64,000 nt of DNA, from assembly GCA_902596605.1 (NCBI GenBank), contig CACJUU010000011.1:1-64000 (forward strand), given 5' to 3'. The notes under the pieces were generated by a model. That model searched no databases, was not told where the DNA came from, and was given only the letters and a program-made list of their open reading frames with translations. The translations under genes were made by a program, and so were the position numbers. The stretch is from an uncultured Alphaproteobacteria bacterium. GTDB lineage: Bacteria > Pseudomonadota > Alphaproteobacteria > Rhodobacterales > Rhodobacteraceae. This document shows, piece by piece, positions 1-9,523 of this stretch; the first letter of the stretch is position 1; every line of letters starts with the position of its first letter.

Positions 1-338
1 TTATTTTTACAAAGCTATTTGCTCGGCTACCAATTTTGAACACTGTCACACTTTAGTTACTAAATTAACCACTTTTGGTCTGCCCACCCCTGCTGGGACA
101 CGAGGGGAGTGCAGGTAGAATATTTTTGGAGTGTGCAGTGGATGGGATGTTTGTGGAGACGTTATTTCCTTTAGAGGAAGATATAACATTAAAATTCTGC
201 TTAAGGTCTATAAATTTTCTGTTTCAAATAAAGTGAAACTGAAAGTTCTTACAAAATTATATTGTTAAGCAAATTAATTTTTAATACGATTTTCTGATAG
301 CAATTTGCATACACTTTACCATCTTAAAAGGGACCGAA

Positions 339-932
339 ATGTCTTGGCCAAAGCCTGTAACATTACATTCAAAAACTGTTCGATTAGAGCCTCTATCATT
401 GGATCACTTAAGTGACTTAATAAACGCTGTTAAGGATGGAAATTTATATAACCATTGGTATACCAGCATACCTAAACCAAAAAACATGAAGATGGAAATT
501 GAGAGAAGGTTAAAGCTCCAAGATATGGGCACCATGTTGCCATTTGCAGTAATAAGTTTGAAAACAGAAAAGGCTGTGGGTATGACAACTTATATGAACG
601 TCGATAAAGAAAATAAAAGAGTGGAAATAGGATCAACCTGGTATGCTAAATCGGTTCAGCGCACGTCTCTAAATACTGAATGCAAACTAGTGCTCTTGGA
701 GCATGCCTTAGAAAAACTAAACTGTATATGTGTTGAATTCAGAACCCACTTCATGAACTACCAGAGCAGAAGAGGTATAGAAAGATTAGGTGCAAAACTC
801 GATGGCATTCTTAGATCGAATGCAATTCAGAAAAACGGTACTATCAGGGACACAGCAGTATACACAATTATCAGTAGTGAGTGGAGTTCTGTTAAAGCAA
901 ATCTCGAATATCAACTCGTGAAGAGCCGGTAA
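339..932 (+). CDS. GNAT family N-acetyltransferase (RimJ/RimL-like)
   Basis: Translation has RLEPLSLDHLSDL...GMTTYMNVDKENKRVEIGSTWY...LNTECKLVLLEHALEKL, typical of RimJ/L-like GNATs. Confidence 0.8.
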   Translation: MSWPKPVTLHSKTVRLEPLSLDHLSDLINAVKDGNLYNHWYTSIPKPKNMKMEIERRLKLQDMGTMLPFAVISLKTEKAVGMTTYMNVDKENKRVEIGSTWYAKSVQRTSLNTECKLVLLEHALEKLNCICVEFRTHFMNYQSRRGIERLGAKLDGILRSNAIQKNGTIRDTAVYTIISSEWSSVKANLEYQLVKSR

Positions 933-945
933 AATTACTCCCACT

Positions 946-1209
946 CTATATTGTTGCGAAATGAAAAACTATGGGCAATATTGTATCGGTGCCTTTACCG
1001 TGATAGCTACCATTCTTAAACTGACCAATATACCCCTCTCCAATTTCATCAAATTCTGACCCAAAACCATCTTTTTCCCCATTCCTCCATTGGCCTTCAT
1101 ATGCTGCCGAAGAACTCGATTTAGGCGCAACTTCAGAGTACCTAGGCTCAAAATCATCAGCCGCTTCTTTCGAGACATACTCAACCATGGTTATGCGAGC
1201 AACAGTCAT
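946..1209 (-). CDS. Short MORN-repeat protein with unrelated N-terminal segment
   Basis: YEGQWRNGEKDGFG and YIGQFKNGSYHGKGT match the MORN consensus. Confidence 0.5.
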   Translation of the reverse strand: MTVARITMVEYVSKEAADDFEPRYSEVAPKSSSSAAYEGQWRNGEKDGFGSEFDEIGEGYIGQFKNGSYHGKGTDTILPIVFHFATI

Positions 1210-1373
1210 TTTATGGGTTCTCTATTTATTTTTGTTGGTAACAATTTTATTCGATTTTATTGTATAAGAAATTAATACAAATCATTGAATTGATAATTTT
1301 TAAAGAAGAAAATTAAAATTTCTTGCCATCACTATTACTTAGGGTTAAAGGGATCTCTGTAGGGGACACCAAT

Positions 1374-1451
1374 ATGCTTTTAATATCATTTCTTGCATTA
1401 TTTGCGTCAATATTTTTCTTGCAATTGGGAAATAGTTTTGGTTCCATTTGA
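1374..1451 (+). pseudogene. Possible N-terminal fragment of an MFS transporter
   Basis: My translation MLLISFLALFASIFFLQLGNSFGSI* resembles MFS TM1; ends in TGA after 25 aa. Confidence 0.35.
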
Positions 1452-1454
1452 TGT

Positions 1455-1592
1455 TTTGGTGGCGTTACCCGTCAAACTATCGTTGCAATAGAAAAAGCCA
1501 AGTACTACCCCACTCTCGAGTTAGCCTTTCTGATAGCACGAGTTTTTGACAAAAAAGTAAGTGATGTATTCGACATAAAATTTAACGAATAG
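1455..1592 (+). pseudogene. C-terminal fragment of a YozG-type XRE/HTH regulator
   Basis: My translation FGGVTRQTIVAIEKAKYYPTLELAFLIARVFDKKVSDVFDIKFNE* matches the second half of a Cro/C1-type HTH; the N-terminal helices are absent. Confidence 0.6.
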
Positions 1593-1649
1593 TGCCCGCC
1601 AATAAATTAATATTTATTAATGAAATAGAAACAACAATCCCTTGTCTCT

Positions 1650-1889
1650 TTAAGGTGGTGGATCAAACGAATTGTTTGAGCCTACATATATAGTTTTCGA
1701 ATAATTAGATTTGCTGCAGACCATTGGTTTTGTTCGATTAACCCTAACAGGACCAGCTTCGACCATTGAGGCTCTCTTGCATTTTGGACACCATTTTTGT
1801 CTTCTGATTCCAAAAAATATTATAGGAAGAGCAATGAATAAGATGAAAATCAGTAAAGAATAGTCGTATAAAATATCTAAAAGAGACAT
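1650..1889 (-). CDS. Hypothetical small membrane protein with CPKC motif
   Basis: N-terminal hydrophobic helix followed by CPKCKR. Confidence 0.35.
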   Translation of the reverse strand: MSLLDILYDYSLLIFILFIALPIIFFGIRRQKWCPKCKRASMVEAGPVRVNRTKPMVCSKSNYSKTIYVGSNNSFDPPP

Positions 1890-2282
1890 ACCTGTTTCTC
1901 AGAATAATCAATTACCTTAACAAAGTTTAACATATTGTTGACTTGGGTAAACTTGATCGGCGATTTTTGCAGAAATGGATGTTGGTTACCTATTTTTGAC
2001 AACACTTTTCGTGATTTTCCTGATAAAGCATAAGAAACATGAGAAGGGTAAGAACTAGTTTCTGTCTTGTGCTTTACGCCTTGAGTTATTTCAATGAATC
2101 ATTGCTATAGAGTGTTAATCACTTTTGGGCACTTCTTTGATTTTAAGAAAAGGATAATCAAAAAGACCAAACAAAATTCACAGCTCATGTCACTGCGGTT
2201 CCTTGGAAACAATAAGTATATTTGAATGGGTTTTAGGCTCATTAAAATGTGAGTAAAAACACTTTTGCTATTAAAAAATTTT

Positions 2283-2675
2283 CTAAAGCCTTTTGTGAAT
2301 TTCACCAAGTATCTCTTCTGAGGTTCTATCGTCTGCACTTTCTTTTTGGAGGGTGAAAAAGCCGATATGTTTTCCAATTAGTTCCATGGCTTTAAGCTTT
2401 CCTGCCATAGGTCCATCACCAAAGGCTATGCTCTCCAATTCATTAAGAACTCTCTCTTCTCTAGAGACCGCTTGTAAGCGTCGTCTAGCTTCTTTTTCCT
2501 TCTCTAGCTCTAAAATCCTTGTACTGACCTTGGGGTGTCTCCTGAGCCTTGAGGCTTCCTCCCAGACGGTCTTATCAGAGATATTTTGAGTATCATAAGC
2601 ACCTTTATAGGCTGAAGTCTGACTAGTACCTTGAGTAAGGAGTTCAACAAAGTTTTCTTGCTTAGCTGTTAACAT
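2283..2675 (-). CDS. Phage terminase small subunit-like protein (prophage remnant)
   Basis: LTAKQENFVELLTQGTSQTSAYKGAYDTQNISDKTVWEEASRLRRHPKVSTRILEL resembles the terminase small subunit N-terminal domain. Confidence 0.65.
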   Translation of the reverse strand: MLTAKQENFVELLTQGTSQTSAYKGAYDTQNISDKTVWEEASRLRRHPKVSTRILELEKEKEARRRLQAVSREERVLNELESIAFGDGPMAGKLKAMELIGKHIGFFTLQKESADDRTSEEILGEIHKRL

Positions 2676-2878
2676 TTTAGGTCATCCTTTGAGCATTTTT
2701 CAGTACATAGATTATGCTGATGATTAAACAGTTTGGGGAGTAGGGATTAGGTGGGGTATTGAAATTTCAATTCTTCATACATCATGCTTAGTTATTGCCT
2801 TGTTGTGGGTAAGGTTGTGGGTAGATATCGATAATATAACATAAAACTCAATTTAAACAATGATTTAAGGGGTATTTA

Positions 2879-2968
2879 TGGCGGAGGAGGTGGGATTCGA
2901 ACCCACGGTAGACTTTCACCTACGTCGGTTTTCAAGACCGGTGCATTCAACCACTCTGCCACTCCTCC
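2879..2968 (-). tRNA. tRNA-Ser (anticodon TGA)
   Basis: GGAGGAG/CTCCTCC acceptor stem, anticodon loop CTTGAAA, long variable arm, T-loop GGTTCGAATCC, encoded CCA. Confidence 0.95.
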
Positions 2969-3091
2969 GATTATCGAGATCATATAAAGATTTTTTTTTT
3001 TTTCAATTGAAAAGATCTTTTTTAATTAAAGTCATATATCTATACTGATCACACAAGAAGTATCATATCATTATGTATCTGGGAGAGTGTA

Positions 3092-4099
3092 ATGAAAGTC
3101 AAAGCATATGCCGCAAAAAATGAAAAAGGCCTGTTAGAACCTTATGAATATGAATTGGGAGAAATAGGGCCTGATGATGTTGATATCGAGATTGAAAACT
3201 GCGGACTTTGTTACAGTGATGTTCATTACATAGACAACGATTTCTCAAACAATGAATATCCCTTTGTCCCTGGCCATGAGGTTATAGGGAAAATTACAGC
3301 AATTGGTAACCAAGTTAAAGACAGGCATGTTGGTCAAAGAGTAGGAGTGGGCTTTCAGGCTGGGTACTGCAAGACATGTGAATGTTGTTATAATGGTGAT
3401 CACAATCTTTGCGATGATAGAGTGGGTGTTTTCGTGGGCCGAAATGGAGGTTTTGCCAATAAAATTAGAGTTCAAGATTTAAGTGCTATTCCAATTCCTG
3501 ACGCACTTGATCCCCGAACTGCCGGTCCACTCATGTGCGGTGGTATTACCGTTTTCAATCCATTTGTCCAATATGCAGTGAAACCCACAGATAGCGTATG
3601 TATTTTTGGAATAGGTGGGCTGGGACATATGGCTATAAAGTTTGCTAATGCTTGGGGGTGTGAAGTCACCGCTATTACTGGTTCTGAAAATAAAGTGGAA
3701 GAAGCTAAGAGTTATGGCGCCCATAATGTGGTTGTTGCGAGTGATATTGATTCAATAAAAAAGCTTAAAAAATCTTTTGACTACTTATTTTTTACCGGTC
3801 ATGCATTTAAGGGTAAATGGGGCCTATTTATGAATACTCTTAAGCCAAAAGGTAGACTTCATTTCCTTGGTCTATTACCTGAGCCTCTAAATATAACTAT
3901 GTTTCATATGTTGAGGGGTCAAAATTCAGTGTCTGCAAGTCCTGTTGGAGGTCCTGAAGCAATGAAGAAAATGGTAGAGTTCTGCGCAAGACACAAAATA
4001 ATACCCGAGGTAGAATTTTTTAAAATGTCAGAAATCAATGAAGCCATAGCCCACCTTAAAAGTGGTAAGGCAAGATATAGGATTGTTCTGGAGAATTAA
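3092..4099 (+). CDS. Zinc-dependent alcohol dehydrogenase, NAD(P)-binding MDR (cinnamyl/YahK-like)
   Basis: GHEVIGKITAIG, CKTCECCYNGDHNLC, GIGGLGHMAIKFA. Confidence 0.88.
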   Translation: MKVKAYAAKNEKGLLEPYEYELGEIGPDDVDIEIENCGLCYSDVHYIDNDFSNNEYPFVPGHEVIGKITAIGNQVKDRHVGQRVGVGFQAGYCKTCECCYNGDHNLCDDRVGVFVGRNGGFANKIRVQDLSAIPIPDALDPRTAGPLMCGGITVFNPFVQYAVKPTDSVCIFGIGGLGHMAIKFANAWGCEVTAITGSENKVEEAKSYGAHNVVVASDIDSIKKLKKSFDYLFFTGHAFKGKWGLFMNTLKPKGRLHFLGLLPEPLNITMFHMLRGQNSVSASPVGGPEAMKKMVEFCARHKIIPEVEFFKMSEINEAIAHLKSGKARYRIVLEN

Positions 4100-4105
4100 C
4101 TAGAC

Positions 4106-4840
4106 TCAGTTTTTAATTTTAATTGATATCATTTCAGCTACTGAGTTTTGATTCTCGTTGACCTTTTCTTGTAAGTCATTGATACGTTCACGCCTCTCAG
4201 AGATCTGAACCGAGTTTTTCATAATATCTATTGCGTTGGTCTGTGTCTTTGATTGAATCTCAATAATGCGTTTCTGATTTTCAGAGGCCATCTCCTCTAT
4301 TTTTACGCATCTTTTTGTGTTTTGTTCTATACGCTTCTTATTATCTTTTTCAGTAGCCTTTGAGGGATGAAACTCACCTTTAAGAAATTTTTCGTTAGTT
4401 GCTAAGTTTTCAGTATTAAATTGTAGCGTTTCCTCATTTTTTTTCATAATCATTCTGTTAAGTTCAATAAGCTTCTTGTTTATTTCAGTGAGTTGTTTGT
4501 TCACTTCAAGAATAGTTTTATTGACAGAAGATTTGTGCTCCAGAAAATCTAATTGAGCTTTATTATTCATCGATTCTCTAAAATTTATTTCCACATCTTG
4601 CTCGGCAATCATATTGCTCATTATAGCTAATCTATTTCTTAAGATTTCATCAGTTTCTTGATTAGCGAGGTGATGGTTGCCCATGTAAGCCGCATTATAG
4701 TTTCTCATAATAGAGGCGTAATTTTGTTCTATAGAGGCCCTACATACTTCCACTTTTGTTTTATTTGAATTTATGAGTATCTCAAGCTCGAATATTTTTC
4801 GGCGATTAGATTGTATTTGGGCCTTATTTTCGGGATTCAT
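4106..4840 (-). CDS. Asparagine-rich coiled-coil protein, unknown function
   Basis: Continuous heptad-like sequence with recurrent N/I positions; no signal peptide seen. Confidence 0.6.
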   Translation of the reverse strand: MNPENKAQIQSNRRKIFELEILINSNKTKVEVCRASIEQNYASIMRNYNAAYMGNHHLANQETDEILRNRLAIMSNMIAEQDVEINFRESMNNKAQLDFLEHKSSVNKTILEVNKQLTEINKKLIELNRMIMKKNEETLQFNTENLATNEKFLKGEFHPSKATEKDNKKRIEQNTKRCVKIEEMASENQKRIIEIQSKTQTNAIDIMKNSVQISERRERINDLQEKVNENQNSVAEMISIKIKN

Positions 4841-4972
4841 ACGTTACCTCTTTCTAAATGAATTAGTTGATAAAACTTTACTACCTTGGACATTAAACTA
4901 CTATAACGTAATAAGTGTAAAAAATTCAAAAAAATATTAAATTCCGGTGAACCAGTTTAGGATTAAATAAAA

Positions 4973-5821
4973 ATGTATAAAGAATTGTTAACTTCGCAGA
5001 ATGGCGATACTTTCATAATTTCTCTTAACAGACCAGAAAAGTTAAATGCATTCACTAAAACCATGCAGGAGGAACTTATTAAAGTTTTTGATTACACTGA
5101 TCAGAGTGATGATATTAAATCAGTCGTGATTACTGGGGAAGGGCGTGCCTATTGTGCAGGAGCTGATTTGGTTGATGGGCCAAACACCTTTAATTATGAA
5201 GAAGAAGGAAACAGGCTCTCTAATGATGATAATCGTGATGGAGGTGGGTTAGTGGCACTAAGAATTTTTAGATCTAAAAAGCCCATAATAGGTGCAATCA
5301 ACGGAGATGCTGTTGGTGTAGGGGCAACAATGACTTTACCAATGGATATTAGAATCGCTTCAAAATCGGCTCGGTTTGGGTTTGTTTTTTCAAGAAGAGG
5401 CGCAGTACCCGAAGCTTGTTCTAGCTGGTTTCTTCCCAGAATAGTGGGTATTTCTAAAGCCCTGGATTGGTGCTATACGGGCAAATTATTTAATTCTCAA
5501 GAGGCCTTACAACATGGACTAGTATCAGATGTGATATCCGATGATAAATTGATAGAAAGAGCACTTGAGATTGGATCTAGCTATAGCAGTAAAACCTCTG
5601 CAATATCTGTTTCTCTTGCCAGACAAATGATGTGGAATATGCTAGCCGCAACCCACCCAGAGGAAGCACATATTTTGGACTCGATGGCGATGGAAAGAAT
5701 GGGAAAATCCTTAGATATTAAAGAAGGAATAGATTCGTTTTTAGAAAAGAGAGCTCCTAATTTTCCAATGAAAGTCAGCAAAGATTTACCTGACCTATCC
5801 GCTGCCATGAAATCGAAATAA
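4973..5821 (+). CDS. Enoyl-CoA hydratase/isomerase (crotonase) family
   Basis: NRPEKLNAF, GEGRAYCAGADL, GDAVGVGATMTLPMDIRIAS. Confidence 0.9.
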   Translation: MYKELLTSQNGDTFIISLNRPEKLNAFTKTMQEELIKVFDYTDQSDDIKSVVITGEGRAYCAGADLVDGPNTFNYEEEGNRLSNDDNRDGGGLVALRIFRSKKPIIGAINGDAVGVGATMTLPMDIRIASKSARFGFVFSRRGAVPEACSSWFLPRIVGISKALDWCYTGKLFNSQEALQHGLVSDVISDDKLIERALEIGSSYSSKTSAISVSLARQMMWNMLAATHPEEAHILDSMAMERMGKSLDIKEGIDSFLEKRAPNFPMKVSKDLPDLSAAMKSK

Positions 5822-5829
5822 TAATAAGC

Positions 5830-7095
5830 CTACATTTTTAAAGATTTTAAAGAATTGTTTGCTACGGCTACCATTTCATAGAAGGCTGTCTTTTCTCGTG
5901 TGAAAGTCTCGTTATAATGTTTTACGGCAGAAATGGGGAGAATAGATAAATTTTCCGATAATAAAGCTGCTGCACACGTTTTTCCAAAAAGAGTTCCGGG
6001 GGCAATACCCCTCCCTGAATAGCCGAAACACGATAAACCATTCTCTTCAAAGTTCACAATTTTTGGTATGTGATCTTTAGTCATTGCAATTTTACCTGAC
6101 CAACGATGACTAAACTCTATGTCGGGTAAAAATGGAAAAAGGTCCTTAAGCTTTTTGTTTGCCCAATTCGTATGAACATATTTTCCAAAGCCTTCAGAGT
6201 TGCCCATTGTTCCTAGAATAAGACGTCCAGCGTCATCTACTCTGAAGGAAGACATAATTTTGGCTGTATCCCAACAACCCTCTTTGCCAGGCAAGATTGT
6301 ACTCATTTCATTCGAGTTTAGAGGTCTTGTTGCAAATTGTGAGTAATAAATGGTAGAAAATTTACCTGTATTGTTTGCCCTATCTAAATCTTCATAGGCA
6401 TTCATAGCAAGGAATAAATATTTGCTTTTTATTACAATGTCTTGGACATAGACTTGCCACATACCATTTTGTTTTTTAACCTGAGATACTTTTGATTTTT
6501 CATATATCTTTGCCCCTAATTCTTTTGCTTTTCGTGCGAGGCCTCTACAATAAGCTAGTGGTTGTATTGTTCCTGCTCTAGAGTCACGAAGTGATCCAAT
6601 AAATTTTGAACTTCCTACTTTATTTTCGGTCTCAGTCTTATCGAACAGTGTTAATGGCTCTTCAAATAATTCTCCTTGCTTAAATCTTTCAATTAGATCT
6701 TCCATTCCCTTTTCTGAGTGAGCACAATGTAAAGTTCCATTTCTTTCGGGATCGCATTTAATTTTGTTTTCTTCAATAATTGAGAAAACCAAGTCGGGAG
6801 CTGATCCAAGAGCGGATATAAGCCTTTCTCCATGCTCTTCTCCTAAAATAGATGTGATTTTTTTAGGGGGCAACCATAACCCTGCATTTACTAAGCCAAC
6901 GTTCCTACCGGAACCACCAAATCCTATGGTTTCACATTCAAGTAATATGACTTTAGCGCCTTGCTTTGCTGCTTCTAAGGCAGCAGAGCAACCTGTAAAG
7001 CCTCCCCCAACGACTAATAAGTCAGTAGTTTGGCTTTTCAGGGGTTCAGAAAAATTTTCTTTTTCCTTTGACGTATTTTCCCACAAATTACTCAT
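5830..7095 (-). CDS. FAD-dependent oxidoreductase (DAO/PuuB-like)
   Basis: LLVVGGGFTGCSAALEAAKQGAKVILLE FAD-binding motif; C-terminal GYSGRGIAPGT. Confidence 0.88.
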   Translation of the reverse strand: MSNLWENTSKEKENFSEPLKSQTTDLLVVGGGFTGCSAALEAAKQGAKVILLECETIGFGGSGRNVGLVNAGLWLPPKKITSILGEEHGERLISALGSAPDLVFSIIEENKIKCDPERNGTLHCAHSEKGMEDLIERFKQGELFEEPLTLFDKTETENKVGSSKFIGSLRDSRAGTIQPLAYCRGLARKAKELGAKIYEKSKVSQVKKQNGMWQVYVQDIVIKSKYLFLAMNAYEDLDRANNTGKFSTIYYSQFATRPLNSNEMSTILPGKEGCWDTAKIMSSFRVDDAGRLILGTMGNSEGFGKYVHTNWANKKLKDLFPFLPDIEFSHRWSGKIAMTKDHIPKIVNFEENGLSCFGYSGRGIAPGTLFGKTCAAALLSENLSILPISAVKHYNETFTREKTAFYEMVAVANNSLKSLKM

Positions 7096-7144
7096 CAGCT
7101 ACAATGAATCTCTATTTATAACTTATCAAAATATTATTAGCTAA

Positions 7145-7933
7145 TTAGTCTAATTTTAATGGCATGCCAATCAGAAGACCACCATCAACTGCTAATAGCT
7201 GACCTGTAACGTGATTACTGAGTTCACTTGCAAAAAAAAGTATAGATCCAATTATATCCTCAGCTGTTGGACATTCTCCGAGCGGATTTGTTTTTTCATA
7301 AGCTATTATAGCCTTCTTAAACTTATCATCTCCAAGACTGTTTTTCCACCAGTCAGTAGCAACGAATCCAGGGCATACCGCGTTCACTCTTATTCCATCC
7401 GGCCCAAGGGAGCGAGACAGTGCCAAAGTCATGGAGTTAAGAGCACCTTTAGACGCGGCATAAGCAACTGATGATCCTAACCCACGCAATCCTGCAACAG
7501 ATGAGATATTTACGATACTACTTTTTTTATTTTTGGCAAGATGTGGGCGTGCGTGTTTTATTAGCTCATAGTTGCTATTCAGATTAAGAGCCAAAATATT
7601 TTCAAAATCTTCTCTTTGCAATGCATCTAAATTAGTATGATCAGCAAATTTCGTTCTTCCTGCATTATTAATTAAAATATTAATTGCTCCAAATTCGCTA
7701 AACGCTCTATCAATTAAATGTTTGCAACCTTCATCAGTTGCAATATCAGATTTTATTATGAGTGGAGACTCTCCGAGGTGTGAGCATTCATGTGCTACCT
7801 CTTCTGCGGCCTCTTTGCTCTTAGAATAATTAATTGTGACTCTACCACCTAATGCACTTATTTTTTTGGCGGCCTCGGCGCCAATTCCTGCCGAAGAACC
7901 TGTTATAACAGCCACTTTACCTTCAAAATTCAT
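7145..7933 (-). CDS. SDR family oxidoreductase
   Basis: TGSSAGIGAEAA, NNAG, YAASKGAL, VNAVCPG. Confidence 0.9.
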   Translation of the reverse strand: MNFEGKVAVITGSSAGIGAEAAKKISALGGRVTINYSKSKEAAEEVAHECSHLGESPLIIKSDIATDEGCKHLIDRAFSEFGAINILINNAGRTKFADHTNLDALQREDFENILALNLNSNYELIKHARPHLAKNKKSSIVNISSVAGLRGLGSSVAYAASKGALNSMTLALSRSLGPDGIRVNAVCPGFVATDWWKNSLGDDKFKKAIIAYEKTNPLGECPTAEDIIGSILFFASELSNHVTGQLLAVDGGLLIGMPLKLD

Positions 7934-8071
7934 TTTTAGTCTCCTGAGTTTTTTAATAGCTTAGCAAAATTTCAATTTTTGGCGTATCTTAATATTCGTG
8001 TTTTAAATAAATATTTTCAATTTCCTTAAAGTCGGTTCATAATATAAACTGATGCTTTTATGGAGATTAGA

Positions 8072-8677
8072 ATGAAATTATATTTTGCACCTAATTCTAG
8101 AGCCGTAAGAATCGCGTGGCTTCTTGAAGAGTTGGGCTTAGAGTATGACGTCGAAAAATATAAAGTTGGGGATAGAGCACTGCGAACTCCGGAATATTAT
8201 AAAATTCATCCGATGGGAAGGATTCCTGTTTTAGAGGATGGAGAAACCAGAATCTATGAATCAGGTGCGATAGTCCAATATCTTTTAGCTAGACATGGCA
8301 ATGGAAAATTTGTACCAGCTGTCGACGATCCATCTTTTCCTGAATATTTGCAATGGCTGCACTACGCCGAGGGTTCAATTATGGGACAGGTCAATATTTT
8401 AGTTGTTGAGACGATACTTCTGCCGCCTGAAAAAAGGAATGATGTAAACGTAAATAGAGCAATGAAACTATTACGGGTAGCACTTGGAAATGTAAATAAT
8501 AGATTGCAAGACAGAGAATATTTAACGGGGACCTTTACAGGCGCTGATATAATGACAGGTCATGCGTGCTTCGGTGCTATGAAAGCAGGAGCAGAAATCG
8601 ACGATTATGAACATTTAAATGCATACATTAATAGACTTTTAAAAAGGCCAGCATTAGAGAAAGCACGCTCACTATGA
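8072..8677 (+). CDS. Glutathione S-transferase family protein
   Basis: KLYFAPNSRAVRIAWLLEELGLEY, GRIPVLEDG; internal ATG with GGAG preferred over the 8060 start. Confidence 0.88.
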   Translation: MKLYFAPNSRAVRIAWLLEELGLEYDVEKYKVGDRALRTPEYYKIHPMGRIPVLEDGETRIYESGAIVQYLLARHGNGKFVPAVDDPSFPEYLQWLHYAEGSIMGQVNILVVETILLPPEKRNDVNVNRAMKLLRVALGNVNNRLQDREYLTGTFTGADIMTGHACFGAMKAGAEIDDYEHLNAYINRLLKRPALEKARSL

Positions 8678-9504
8678 TAAAAAATAACTTAATAAAAAAT
8701 ACAGATCATCTTCAAGCTGAAGTAAGAGATAGGATCGGTATCATTGCATTTAATCGTCCAGAAGCAAAAAATGCATTATCAGATGAATTAACACCAGAAT
8801 TGAGAAGAATGTTAATTGAATTTGAAAGTAATCGAGAGGTAAGGGTTATAATTATTACCGGTAATGGAGGAGCCTTTTGCTCAGGTGGTGACGTCAAAAG
8901 CTTTGCTAGTGATAGTGACCCAGGCCTTTCAAAAGATCTCAGTTTAGAACAGCAAATTAGAAAATTACAAATCGGACAGGAAGGTGTTTCCCTAAAAATT
9001 CATGAGATGCCAAAACCGACCATTGCTGTTTTGCCCGGTGCAGCTGCAGGCGCTGGAATGTCTATCGCTTTGGCCTGTGACATCAGAATAGCATCAGAGA
9101 AGGCATTTCTTGTGCCAGCTTTTGGAGGTATTGGCCTTTCTGGTGATTATGGAGGTAGTTGGTCATTAAGTCAGCTTGTTGGTCCCTCAAAGGCTAAGGA
9201 TATATACTTTTCAAATAGGCGCATTCAAGCCAAGGACGCTCTTGATGAGGGAATTATAAATTATGTTGTTAGTGAGTCAGATCTCGAGTCTTTCGCTCTA
9301 CAAAAGGCATCTGAGATCGCCTATTTTTCGCCTACTGCTTTACAATATATGAAAGAAAACCACAACAGAGCGACTTCAACAAATTTTAAGGAGAGCTTGG
9401 CAATGGAAGCCGATAGAATGATAAGATGCTTTCAAACAGAAGATCACAAAAATGCAGCGAAAGCATTTGTCGAAAAGAAGAAGCCAAAATTTGTTGGAAA
9501 ATAA
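8674..9504 (+). CDS. Enoyl-CoA hydratase/isomerase family protein
   Basis: FNRPEAKNALS, GNGGAFCSGGDVKSF; overlaps preceding CDS by 4 nt. Confidence 0.9.
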   Translation: MIKNNLIKNTDHLQAEVRDRIGIIAFNRPEAKNALSDELTPELRRMLIEFESNREVRVIIITGNGGAFCSGGDVKSFASDSDPGLSKDLSLEQQIRKLQIGQEGVSLKIHEMPKPTIAVLPGAAAGAGMSIALACDIRIASEKAFLVPAFGGIGLSGDYGGSWSLSQLVGPSKAKDIYFSNRRIQAKDALDEGIINYVVSESDLESFALQKASEIAYFSPTALQYMKENHNRATSTNFKESLAMEADRMIRCFQTEDHKNAAKAFVEKKKPKFVGK

Positions 9505-9523
9505 CAATTAAAGGAGAAACGTT

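Noticed and set aside
969-1184. Alternative-frame ORF over the MORN gene
   Set aside because: Shadow frame of 946-1209; no recognisable domain.
2105-2377. 90-aa ORF overlapping the terminase-like ORF
   Set aside because: Low-complexity, mostly noncoding sequence; overlaps a better-supported CDS in another frame.
2989-3003. Long T-run next to tRNA-Ser
   Set aside because: Homopolymer consistent with AT-rich composition; not clearly a terminator for the tRNA, which points the other way.
6764-7144. 126-aa plus-strand ORF
   Set aside because: Antisense to the FAD oxidoreductase; composition reflects the opposite strand.
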